A stretch of DNA of 64,000 bases from Frankia sp. RB7 (GTDB lineage Bacteria > Pseudomonadota > Alphaproteobacteria > Rhizobiales > Xanthobacteraceae): positions 1-64,000 of the forward strand of contig JAUEPE010000009.1 in NCBI GenBank assembly GCA_030403585.1. Reading direction: 5' to 3'. The notes below the pieces were generated by a model that made no database searches, had not been told where the DNA came from, and saw only the letters and a list, made by a program, of their open reading frames with translations. Positions 16,557-24,940 of this stretch are shown piece after piece. Position 1 is the first letter of the stretch, and every line of letters starts with the position of its first letter. Position numbers and translations under genes: made by a program.

Positions 16557-16925
16557 TCACGGCCGGCCGGAAAGACCGGCGGCGATATTGCGGTTGATCT
16601 CGATCAGGGGGCGGAAGTGATCGAACTGCGGGCTCATCTGCAGCGCCGCGGTCTGGCTCAGCACGAACACGCTGATGTTGGCGATCTTCTGCCGGACGTC
16701 GAGCGGCTGCGGGTTGTTCTCGCGCATCGCTTCGCTGAGGAAAATGGTCCAGAGCTTGCGGTTGAACATCAGCGCCTGCGTGGTCTGCTCGCTGAAGGGG
16801 TCAGCGGCGTTGATCGCGTCCTGGAGCTTGTTGGCTGCCTTCAGCAGGGTCTGCGCCTCGACGTCACGAGGAGATGCGGTAGTCGTTGCAACACGCGCGT
16901 AGGCCGAGGCAGCGGAATTCGACAT
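16557..16925 (-). CDS. flaF: flagellar biosynthesis regulator FlaF
   Basis: FlaF acts with FlbT to control flagellin synthesis in alphaproteobacteria. The ATG at 16925 is chosen over the TTG one codon upstream because AAGGTGTG precedes it. The 122-residue protein has the conserved AYARVATTTASPRDVEAQTL start, LMFNRKLWTIFLSEAM and a C-terminal RPLIEINRNIAAGLSG. It lies immediately downstream of the four flagellin genes on the same strand, separated by a terminator and a 292-base gap with no other recognised content. Confidence 0.9.
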   Translation of the reverse strand: MSNSAASAYARVATTTASPRDVEAQTLLKAANKLQDAINAADPFSEQTTQALMFNRKLWTIFLSEAMRENNPQPLDVRQKIANISVFVLSQTAALQMSPQFDHFRPLIEINRNIAAGLSGRP

Positions 16926-17162
16926 CAATCACACCTTGGAAGCTTCCTAGCCCGTTGAACGGACTTAAGGATTTCTTTCCCAACCCTATGCAGTAGCGCT
17001 TAAGATTTGCTTACATGTGCGCCTGGAAGCACTCCGGATTATTACGGGTCGCGGAGTCCTTGTAGGGGCGAGGCTAGATGCACAGACGCAGGCTGTAAAC
17101 TTGCACTGCATCATGCACATCGATCTCAGCTAATCTTGTCTTAGCGAACTCCCTCAAAAGAA

Positions 17163-17184
17163 CGGCGGAGCTTTAGCCCCGCCG
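17163..17184 (-). terminator. terminator of flagellin gene 1 of array
   Basis: CGGCGGGGC-TAAA-GCTCCGCCG on the minus strand is followed by TTCTTTT, 34 bases after the flagellin stop. Confidence 0.8.
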
Positions 17185-17217
17185 CTCCGTCTCGAGATTC
17201 GATTTTGCGTTTGCGAA

Positions 17218-19503
17218 TTAGCGGAGCAGTTGGAGCACGCTCTGCTGCGACTGGTTGGCCAGCGACAGTGCGGAGACCGCGATCGACTGGCGGGTCGACA
17301 GCGCCTGGCTGTTGGCCGCTTCCTCGTTGGTGTCAGCAAGCGTCAGGTTGGACGAGCCGGTCTGCAACACGTTGATCAGGTTCTTGGAGAAGTCCTGGCG
17401 CACCTGCACGATCGACAGGTTCGAACCGAGCGAGGAGCCTTCAGACCGCAGCGTGCTCGACGCCGCATTCAAGCTGGTCAGCACCTTGTTGGTGGCGCCG
17501 TTGTCGATGAAGTCCGTGCCGGGAACGAGATTGCTGAGGCCGAGACCGGCGGCGTTGAACACCACGCCGTTGATGCCGAGCGTGGAGCTGCCGGTTTCGT
17601 TGAAGACCAGCTTCAGCGTATCGCCGTTCAAGAGGTTGACGCCGTTGAAGGAGGAGTCCTGCGAGGTCGTGTCGATCTGAGCCAGGATGTTGTTGAACTG
17701 GCTGACCAGGCTCGAACGCGCTGTCTGCGCCACGGGATCCTGGACCGGCGGCTGTGCGGTGGTGAAGGCGAGCACGCTGGTGAGCGTGCCGCCGACCGCG
17801 CCGCCCGCAGTCGAGGAACCGAGGGTCGAGGAGGCGTATTCGTTGACGGTGGTAACCGTCAGCACACCGTTGGCGTCGATCGTCGCGGTCAGGTGGTTGG
17901 CCTGAAGCTGGACGTTGAGCTGGTCAAGCGTCTTGACGGTGCCGTTGGTGCCGTCGCCGAAGGTGACGCTGACCGGCGTACCGCCGTTGAAGGAGGAGAA
18001 AGTCAGGGTCTTGCCGGCGACACCGCCGACACCGGAGGTGCGCGCCGCACTGAATGCCGTCGCCGTTCCGGTATTGCCGCTGAGGCCGAAAGCGCTGAGC
18101 GCATTGCCGGTGCCGGTGATCGAGAGATCGGCGTTGATGCCGGTCGAGATCGCCAACTGACCGCTGGAGTTCACGGAAGACGGAATCTGGCCCGCAGTGG
18201 TGGAGAGCGTCGCAGCACCGTTGAAGAGACTGGCGGTCTTCACGCCGGTGGCAAGATCGAACGAGTTGAGCAAGTCGGTGAGGTTCGCGCTCTGCAGATA
18301 GACGGTCGAGTTGCCGTTGCCGTCGGTGACGACGTTGCCGTTGACGCCATAGCCGGAGGCTACGCTGGATGCCGACTGCGGTGTCTGCGCGTTCTTGAAG
18401 GTAATGGTGTGGCCGTCAATGTTCAGCGTCGAGCCGTCCTGCACCAGCGACCCCAGTGAGCCTGAGGTGGTCGAGCGGTTCGCGGTCACACTGGCATTGC
18501 CAGCGCCGGTCGCGGCCGTCAGGCCGAGGGCGTGGAGGAAGTCGGCATTGCCGGTCACACTCAGATCTGAGCCGGTCGAGCTCTTCAGCGTGACTGCACC
18601 CGCCGTGATGGCGGATGGCGTCTGGATCGTACCGACGGTCGCACCGCTGGTTGCGATCGTGGCAGCACCCGCGCTGATCGTCGCCGTCTTCACGCCGCTG
18701 GCAAGGTCGATCGCGCTGAGCACGTCGTTGACGGTCGCCTTGGGCGCTGCCGCCGTTCCCTCATAGACAATGGAGTTGCCGTTGCCGTCGGTGGCAATGC
18801 TTCCGCTGGCGTTGAGGCCCCAGCCGGTCGGCTGGGTGGTCGGCGCGGGGCCGGTGCGGAAGGTGATGGTCTTGCCGTTCACCGTGATGGTGTCACCATC
18901 CGCGGGCGGCGTGCTGAACTGGCTGGATGTGGTGGTGCCGAGCAGCGTGTCCGTGCCCGCGAGAGCGGTACTGCCGTCGGCCGCGGTCACCGTGCCACCG
19001 ACCAGGGTGCCGGCGCTCGAACCGAGCGAAGCACCGAGCGCGGCAGCTGCCGTCACCGGCGTGACGCCGCCGGCTGCACCGGTATACAGCACGTTGCTGT
19101 TGGCGGTCGCGCTCGCGTACGACGTGGTGCCGCGCAGATCCGCCGGCGTCGCACCCGGGATCGTGGTGGAGACGTTGGACTTGGTGGAGTAGCCGACGGT
19201 GGTCTGGAGCGCCTGGTTGGCGATCGATTTCGCGGAGTCGATCAGCTTCTGCAGCGAGGTGATGCCGGTATTGGCCGCCTGGAGCACCTGCACACCGTTG
19301 TTGATGCCGTCCAGAAGGTTGCTGATGTCGCTCGCCCGGTTATCCAACCCCTGCGCGGTGAAGAAGTTGGTGGGATTGTCGAGCGCCGTGTTGACCTTCT
19401 TGCCGGTCGACAGCCGCTCCTGCGTCGTGGCCAGCAAGTCGGCCGTCGACTGCAGCGACAACAGGTTCTGGCGAACGGACGCCGAGAGAACGATGTTGGA
19501 CAT
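17218..19503 (-). CDS. fliC: flagellin (761 aa), most divergent of four
   Basis: Flagellin polymerises into the filament after export. The N-terminal D0/D1 region (about residues 1-105, MSNIVLSASVRQNLLSLQST) and C-terminal region (about 600-761, ending SLANQSQQSVLQLLR) are canonical. The long middle carries repeated Flagellin_IN-like modules with GDTITVNGKTITF and GSTLNIDGHTITF at their starts. The size, about 75 kDa, fits the subpolar thick-flagellum flagellins of Bradyrhizobium. It differs most from the other three: it starts MSNIV instead of MSGIV, has its own 5' leader with AGAGGAAG, and has a perfect CtrA box 95 bases upstream. Confidence 0.95.
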   Translation of the reverse strand: MSNIVLSASVRQNLLSLQSTADLLATTQERLSTGKKVNTALDNPTNFFTAQGLDNRASDISNLLDGINNGVQVLQAANTGITSLQKLIDSAKSIANQALQTTVGYSTKSNVSTTIPGATPADLRGTTSYASATANSNVLYTGAAGGVTPVTAAAALGASLGSSAGTLVGGTVTAADGSTALAGTDTLLGTTTSSQFSTPPADGDTITVNGKTITFRTGPAPTTQPTGWGLNASGSIATDGNGNSIVYEGTAAAPKATVNDVLSAIDLASGVKTATISAGAATIATSGATVGTIQTPSAITAGAVTLKSSTGSDLSVTGNADFLHALGLTAATGAGNASVTANRSTTSGSLGSLVQDGSTLNIDGHTITFKNAQTPQSASSVASGYGVNGNVVTDGNGNSTVYLQSANLTDLLNSFDLATGVKTASLFNGAATLSTTAGQIPSSVNSSGQLAISTGINADLSITGTGNALSAFGLSGNTGTATAFSAARTSGVGGVAGKTLTFSSFNGGTPVSVTFGDGTNGTVKTLDQLNVQLQANHLTATIDANGVLTVTTVNEYASSTLGSSTAGGAVGGTLTSVLAFTTAQPPVQDPVAQTARSSLVSQFNNILAQIDTTSQDSSFNGVNLLNGDTLKLVFNETGSSTLGINGVVFNAAGLGLSNLVPGTDFIDNGATNKVLTSLNAASSTLRSEGSSLGSNLSIVQVRQDFSKNLINVLQTGSSNLTLADTNEEAANSQALSTRQSIAVSALSLANQSQQSVLQLLR

Positions 19504-19597
19504 TGGCAGGTCTTCCTCTTGAACCGGATACGAATCGGCCGCGCGGGTCTGGAAGCGGGCTTTTGTCCAGTTTTAGGGGCTGTCCTTTAAAGTATGG

Positions 19598-19612
19598 TTA
19601 ACGCCGGTTTAA
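19598..19612 (-). promoter_or_regulatory. perfect CtrA box upstream of flagellin at 19503
   Basis: TTAA-CGCCGGT-TTAA is an exact TTAA-N7-TTAA match, preceded by ATGG. It is centred about 100 bases before the flagellin ATG. Confidence 0.65.
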
Positions 19613-19666
19613 GGGACAGGGTTAATGGCGGGTTTACGCCCTTCCCTGCCTGTGAACGCAAAAAGA

Positions 19667-19690
19667 GCGGCGGGACAAAAGTCCCGCCGC
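19667..19690 (-). terminator. terminator of flagellin gene 2 of array
   Basis: GCGGCGGGAC-TTTT-GTCCCGCCGC on the minus strand is followed by TCTTTTTG, 30 bases after the stop. Confidence 0.85.
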
Positions 19691-19720
19691 CCGATTTTAT
19701 TGAGTGATTTTAGGCGCTTA

Positions 19721-21994
19721 TTAGCGGAGCAGCTGGAGCACGCTCTGCTGCGAGGTGTTGGCCAGCGACAGTGCCGAGACCGCGATCGACTGGCGGGTCG
19801 ACAGCGCCTGGCTGTTCGCCGCCTCGACGTTGGTGTCGGCCAGGGTCAGATTCGACGAGCCGGTCTGCAGCACGTTGATCAGGTTCTTGTTGAAGTCCTG
19901 ACGGATCTGCACGACCGAAAGGTTCGAACCGAGAGCCGAGGCTTCCGAGCGGAGCGTGCTCGACGCGGAGTTCAGGCTCGTCAGCACGCGGTTGGACGCC
20001 GCGTTATCGATGAAGTCGACACCGACCGTCAGCGCGGCGAGACCCAGACCCTTGGAGTTGTAGGTCACGCCGGTGATGTTCAGGCTCGACTTGCCGGTCT
20101 CGTCGAACACCAGCTTGAGCTGGTCGCCGTTCAAGAGGTTGACACCGTTGAACGAGGAGTCCTGCGAGGTCGTGTCGATCTGGTTCAGGATGTTGTTGTA
20201 CTGGGACACCAGGTTGGCGCGAGCCGTCTGGGCAACGGCATCCTGGACGGGGGTGGAAGCCGTCGAGAAGGTCAGCGCCGAAGTCAGCGTGCCGCCGATC
20301 GCACCGCCAGCAACGGTCGATCCGATCGTCGAAGACGCGTAATCGTTGGAGGCCGTGATGGTCAGCAGGCCGTTGGCATCGATCGTGGCCGCGAGGTTGT
20401 TGGCCTGCAGCGCGTTGTTGAGCTGATCGAGCGTCTTGACCGTGCCGTTGGTGCCGTCGCCGAAGGTGACATTGACCGCCGTGCCGCCGTTGAAGGAGGA
20501 GAACGTCAGGATCTTCCCGGCGATGCCGCCGATGCCGGAGGTGCGAGCCGCAGTGAACGCCGTCGCCGTGCCGGTATTGCCAGCGAGGCCAAGCGCGGCC
20601 AGTGCATTTCCGGTGCCGGTGACCGACAGGTCGGCGTTGACGCCGGTGGACAGCTTGAGCTGGCCGGAGCTGTTGATCGTCGACGGAGCCTGACCGACTG
20701 CGGTCGCCAGCGTACCGCCACCGCTGCCGTTCAGAGCGAAGGTCTGCACGCCGGTTGCGAAGTCGATCGCCTTCAGCACGTCGTTGACCGAGCCGGTCTG
20801 GAGATAGACCGTCGAGTTGCCGTTGCCGTCGGTCAGGACGTTACCGCTGACACCATAGCCGCTCGGAACTGCGGGAGCGTTGCTCGAGCCCGGGACCGGC
20901 GCGTTCTTGAAGGTGATGACATGGCCATCGACGTTCAGCGTCGAACCGTCCTGAAGCAGCGATCCCAGAGAAGATGCGCTGGTCGTACGGTTCGCGGTCA
21001 CGTTCGCGTTGCCGCCACCAGTTGCGGTCGTGAGACCGAGTTCGTGCAGGAAGTCGGCGTTGCCCGTGACGGACAGATCCGCACCGGTCGAGCTCTTGAG
21101 GGTCACGGCACCGCCGGCAACAGCCGACGGCGATGCAGCGGAGGCCGCACCGATGGTTGCAGCACCGTTGGTGATCGTCGAGGTCTGCACGCCGCTGGCG
21201 AGGTCGATTGCGGTCAGCACATCGCTGACGGTCGCGAGCGTCGCGGTCGTCGCGGTGGTGCCGAGGTAGACAGTGGTGTTGCCGCTGCCGTCGGTGACGA
21301 GGTGACCGCTGACGCCCGAACCGCTTGGAACAGAGGTTGAGGCCGGCGCGGTGCCGGAGCGGAAGGTGATGGTCTTGCCGTTCACCGTCAGCGTGTCGCC
21401 ATCGGCGGGAGCCGTGGACAGCTTGCCGGCGGCCGTGGTGCCGAGCAGCGTGATCGCGCCCGTCAAGGCGGTCGTGCCGTCGGATGCAGTTACCGTATTG
21501 CCCGTGTCCGAGCCCTGGGTCGCGCCCAGCGTCGTGGTGCCGCCCGCTGCGTGGGCGCCGCCCGCGGTGCCGTCATACAGCACGTTGCTGGAAGCCGTCG
21601 CACTTGCATAGGAGGTCGTGCCGCGCAGGTCGGCCGCCGTCGCACCGGAGATCGTGGTGGAGACGTTGGATTTGGTGGAGTAGCCGACGGTGGTCTGGAG
21701 CGCCTGGTTGGCAATCGACTTCGCGCTGTCGATCAGCTTCTGCAGCGAGGTCAGGCCGGTATTGGCAGCCTGCAGCACCTGCACGCCGTTGGCGATGCCA
21801 TCGAGCAGATTGTTGATGTCGCTGGCGCGGTTGTCGAGCGACTGTGCCGTGAAGAAGTTGGTGGGATTGTCCAGAGCCGAGTTGACGCTCTTGCCGGTCG
21901 ACAGACGGTTCTGTGTGGTGGCGAGAAGATCGGCGGTGGACTGGAGAGAGAGGAGGTTCTGACGAACCGACGCAGAGAGAACAATACCGGACAT
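19721..21994 (-). CDS. fliC: flagellin (757 aa)
   Basis: This is the second of four tandem flagellins. The helical ends are canonical (MSGIVLSASVRQNLLSLQST at the start, SLANTSQQSVLQLLR at the end). The middle has the same module order as its neighbours, at about residues 199-325, 350-472 and 490-560. Its C-terminal part shares blocks such as KSSLNITGVTYNSKGLGLA with the fourth gene, and its middle differs at scattered sites. The leader before the ATG has AGAAGGGTAAGA, and a CtrA-like box lies 80-94 bases upstream. Confidence 0.95.
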   Translation of the reverse strand: MSGIVLSASVRQNLLSLQSTADLLATTQNRLSTGKSVNSALDNPTNFFTAQSLDNRASDINNLLDGIANGVQVLQAANTGLTSLQKLIDSAKSIANQALQTTVGYSTKSNVSTTISGATAADLRGTTSYASATASSNVLYDGTAGGAHAAGGTTTLGATQGSDTGNTVTASDGTTALTGAITLLGTTAAGKLSTAPADGDTLTVNGKTITFRSGTAPASTSVPSGSGVSGHLVTDGSGNTTVYLGTTATTATLATVSDVLTAIDLASGVQTSTITNGAATIGAASAASPSAVAGGAVTLKSSTGADLSVTGNADFLHELGLTTATGGGNANVTANRTTSASSLGSLLQDGSTLNVDGHVITFKNAPVPGSSNAPAVPSGYGVSGNVLTDGNGNSTVYLQTGSVNDVLKAIDFATGVQTFALNGSGGGTLATAVGQAPSTINSSGQLKLSTGVNADLSVTGTGNALAALGLAGNTGTATAFTAARTSGIGGIAGKILTFSSFNGGTAVNVTFGDGTNGTVKTLDQLNNALQANNLAATIDANGLLTITASNDYASSTIGSTVAGGAIGGTLTSALTFSTASTPVQDAVAQTARANLVSQYNNILNQIDTTSQDSSFNGVNLLNGDQLKLVFDETGKSSLNITGVTYNSKGLGLAALTVGVDFIDNAASNRVLTSLNSASSTLRSEASALGSNLSVVQIRQDFNKNLINVLQTGSSNLTLADTNVEAANSQALSTRQSIAVSALSLANTSQQSVLQLLR

Positions 21995-22073
21995 GACTCT
22001 TACCCTTCTGGCTTACGCGTCTTCGTTCGATCGCTTCTGGATCGAGTGACGGCCACAGGGTGCGCTGACATGG

Positions 22074-22088
22074 CTAACAAAGGGTGAA
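22074..22088 (-). promoter_or_regulatory. CtrA-like box upstream of flagellin at 21994
   Basis: CTAA-CAAAGGG-TGAA is a degenerate TTAA-N7-TTAA at the same distance from the ATG as in the other flagellin genes. The rest of the 314-base gap holds the leader and a terminator; no convincing sigma54 motif was found. Confidence 0.45.
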
Positions 22089-22256
22089 GCGAGCCTCACC
22101 GTCATAAGCGCCGGTTCACCATAAACCATTGTGACAGGCTGGTCGGCGCGGCAATCAGTCTGAAATTATTAGCGATTTTTTCCGCTTACTCTCCATTAAC
22201 CATAACCGCTGGTTACTTTTTCGATCGCACCTCGCCACCATCTGGCGAACAAAAAA

Positions 22257-22280
22257 GCGGCGAGGCCGAAGCCCCGCCGC
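22257..22280 (-). terminator. terminator of flagellin gene 3 of array
   Basis: GCGGCGGGGC-TTCG-GCCTCGCCGC on the minus strand is followed by a TTTTTTG run. Confidence 0.85.
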
Positions 22281-22308
22281 CTGATCTTGCTTGCGATGTC
22301 GTCCGCTA

Positions 22309-24582
22309 TTAGCGGAGCAGCTGCAGCACGCTCTGCTGCGACTGGTTGGCCAGCGACAGCGCGGAGACCGCGATTGACTGGCGGGTCGACAGCGCCTGGC
22401 TGTTCGCCGCTTCGACGTTGGTGTCGGCCAGCGTCAGGTTCGACGAACCGGTCTGCAGCACGTTGATCAGGTTCTTGTTGAAGTCCTGACGAACCTGCAC
22501 GATCGTCAGGTTCGAACCGAGGCTCGAGGCTTCCGAACGCAGCGTGCTCGACGCGGTATTGAGGTTGGTCAGCACCTTGTTGGTGGCAGCGTTGTCGATG
22601 AAGTCGACACCGCTGGTCAACGAGGCGAGGCCCAGACCCTTGGAGTTGTAGGTCACGCCAGTGATGCTGAGGTTCGACTTGCCGGTTTCGTCGAACACCA
22701 GCTTGAGCTGGTCGCCGTTCAGCAGGTTGACACCGTTGAACGAGGAGTCCTGCGAGGTCGAGTCGATCTGCTGGAGGATGTTGTTGTACTGGTTGACCAG
22801 ATTGGAGCGGGAGGTCTGAGCAACCGTATCCTGGACGGGGCTGGAAGCCGTCGAGAACGTGAGTGCCGAGGTCAGCGTGCCGCCGATCGAACCACCTGCG
22901 CTGCTCGAACCGATGGTCGAGGACGCGTAGTCGTTGGTGGTCGAAACCGTCAGCAGGCCGTTGGCGTCGATCGTGGCGGTCAGGTTGTTGGCCTGGAGCG
23001 CCGAGTTGAGCTGATCGAGCGTCTTGACCGTGCCGTTGGTGCCGTCGCCGAAGGTGACGTTGACCGCCGTGCCGCCGTTGAAGGCGGAGAAGGTCAAGGT
23101 CTTGCCGGTGAGGCCGCCGACGCCGGAGGTACGAGCCGCAGTGAACGCGGTCGACGTGCCGGTGTTGCCGGCGAGGCCGAGCACGTTCAACGCGTTGCCA
23201 GTTCCGGTGACCGACAGGTCGGCATTGACGCCGGTGGACAGCTTGAGCTGGCCGGAGGCGTTGATCGACGAGTTGATCTGGCCGCTGGCGGTGCTCAGCG
23301 TCGCGGTGCCGGTGGCGCCGATCGAAGCGGTCTGCACGCCGGTGGCAAGGTCGATCGCCTTCAGCACGTCGTTGACCGAGCCGCCCTGGAGATAGACCGT
23401 CGAGTTGCCGGCGCCGTCGGTCTGGACGTTGCCGCTGACACCGAAGCCGCTCGGGATCGCCGGAGCGTTGGACGAACCCGGGACCGGCGCGTTCTTGAAG
23501 GTGATGACGTGACCATCGACGTTTAACGTCGAACCGTCCGAGACCAGTGCGCCCAGCGAGGACGAGCTGCTCGTGCGGGTCGCAGTGACCGTCGCATTGC
23601 CGCCACCCGTTGCGGTCGTGAGACCGAGTTCCTTCAGGAAGTCGGCGTTGCCCGTGACGGACAGATCCGCACCGGTCGAGCTCTTGAGGGTCACGGCACC
23701 GCCGGAGACAGCCGACGGCGATGCAGCGGAGGCCGCACCGATGGTCGCGGCACCGCTGGAGATCGTCGAGGTCTGCACGCCGCTGGCGAGGTCGATCGCG
23801 GTGAGGACGTCGCTGACGGTCGCCAGCGTCGAGGTCGTCGCGGTCGTGCCGAGATAGACAGTGGTGTTGCCGCTGCCGTCGGTGACGAGGTGGCCGCTGA
23901 CGCCCGAACCGGTCGGAACGGCGGTCGAGGCCGGCGCGGCGCCGGCGCGGAAGGTGATGGTCTTGCCGTTCACCGTCAGCGTGTCGCCATCGGCGGGAGC
24001 CGTGGACAGCTTGCCGGCGGCGGTGGTGCCGAGCAGCGTGATCGCGCCCGTCAAGGCGGTCGTGCCGTCGGATGCGGTCACCGTATTGCCGGTGTCCGAG
24101 CCCTGGGTCGCGCCGAGCGTCGTGGAGCCGCCCGCAGCCGTGGTGCCGCCAGCCGCGCCGTCATACAGCACGCTGCTCAGCGCGGTCGCGCTGGCAAAGC
24201 TGGTCGTGCCACGCAAATCGGCGGCCGTCGCACCGGAGATCGTGGTGGAGACGTTGGACTTGGTGGAGTAGCCGACGGTGGTCTGGAGCGCCTGGTTGGC
24301 GATCGACTTCGCGGAGTCGATCAGCTTCTGCAGCGAGGTGATGCCGGTGTTGGCAGCCTGTAGCACCTGCACGCCGTTGGCGATACCATCGAGCAGATTG
24401 TTGATGTCGCTGGCGCGGTTGTCGAGCGACTGTGCCGTGAAGAAGTTGGTCGGGTTGTCGAGAGCCGAGTTGACGCTCTTGCCGGTCGACAAACGGCTCT
24501 GGGTGGTGGCGAGAAGATCAGCAGTTGACTGCAGGGAGAGCAGGTTCTGACGAACCGAGGACGAAAGAACGATACCGGACAT
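22309..24582 (-). CDS. fliC: flagellin (757 aa), near-identical to the next copy
   Basis: This is the third flagellin of the array. It has the canonical D0/D1 ends and the same three central modules. Across the central region it is nearly identical to the flagellin at 24941-27214, with long identical stretches at the base level, while the C-terminal part differs (KSNLSITG here, KSSLNITG there). The first residues are MSGIVLSSSVRQ, a Ser where the others have Ala. The 5' leader carries AGAAGGGTAACACTCAATG. This pattern suggests recent gene conversion between neighbours. Confidence 0.95.
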   Translation of the reverse strand: MSGIVLSSSVRQNLLSLQSTADLLATTQSRLSTGKSVNSALDNPTNFFTAQSLDNRASDINNLLDGIANGVQVLQAANTGITSLQKLIDSAKSIANQALQTTVGYSTKSNVSTTISGATAADLRGTTSFASATALSSVLYDGAAGGTTAAGGSTTLGATQGSDTGNTVTASDGTTALTGAITLLGTTAAGKLSTAPADGDTLTVNGKTITFRAGAAPASTAVPTGSGVSGHLVTDGSGNTTVYLGTTATTSTLATVSDVLTAIDLASGVQTSTISSGAATIGAASAASPSAVSGGAVTLKSSTGADLSVTGNADFLKELGLTTATGGGNATVTATRTSSSSSLGALVSDGSTLNVDGHVITFKNAPVPGSSNAPAIPSGFGVSGNVQTDGAGNSTVYLQGGSVNDVLKAIDLATGVQTASIGATGTATLSTASGQINSSINASGQLKLSTGVNADLSVTGTGNALNVLGLAGNTGTSTAFTAARTSGVGGLTGKTLTFSAFNGGTAVNVTFGDGTNGTVKTLDQLNSALQANNLTATIDANGLLTVSTTNDYASSTIGSSSAGGSIGGTLTSALTFSTASSPVQDTVAQTSRSNLVNQYNNILQQIDSTSQDSSFNGVNLLNGDQLKLVFDETGKSNLSITGVTYNSKGLGLASLTSGVDFIDNAATNKVLTNLNTASSTLRSEASSLGSNLTIVQVRQDFNKNLINVLQTGSSNLTLADTNVEAANSQALSTRQSIAVSALSLANQSQQSVLQLLR

Positions 24583-24660
24583 TGAGTGTTACCCTTCTGG
24601 TACGCAACGCAACAAACTTCGATTAGGATTAATCGATGCCGGGACGGTGAACGCGGACGG

Positions 24661-24675
24661 CTAACAAAGCGTGAA
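24661..24675 (-). promoter_or_regulatory. CtrA-like box upstream of flagellin at 24582
   Basis: CTAA-CAAAGCG-TGAA, 79-93 bases before the ATG, differs from the box of the preceding flagellin at one base in the spacer. Nothing else is recognised in the 358-base gap except the leader and terminator. Confidence 0.45.
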
Positions 24676-24888
24676 GCGTGTCGTGCGAGTCCTTGCGCGG
24701 ATTCACCATATGAGCGATCGGCGCCGGATCGAGTCCGCTTGTATCGTCATGATCGGATGATGTTTTTTGGTGCAGCGGCAGGACGTTTGCGACTTGTCAA
24801 CCATAACTCAGAGTAGGCAATTCGCTGTATGCGAGTGCATCGTCTCCATCTGAGGAGCGGCACTCTGATGCCGATATATAAAAAGAAA

Positions 24889-24912
24889 GCGGCGGGGCCG
24901 AAGCCCCGCCGC
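24889..24912 (-). terminator. terminator of flagellin gene 4 of array
   Basis: GCGGCGGGGC-TTCG-GCCCCGCCGC on the minus strand is a perfect 10-base stem followed by TTTCTTTTTAT. Confidence 0.9.
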
Positions 24913-24940
24913 CTGATCTTGCTTGCGATGTCGTCCGCTA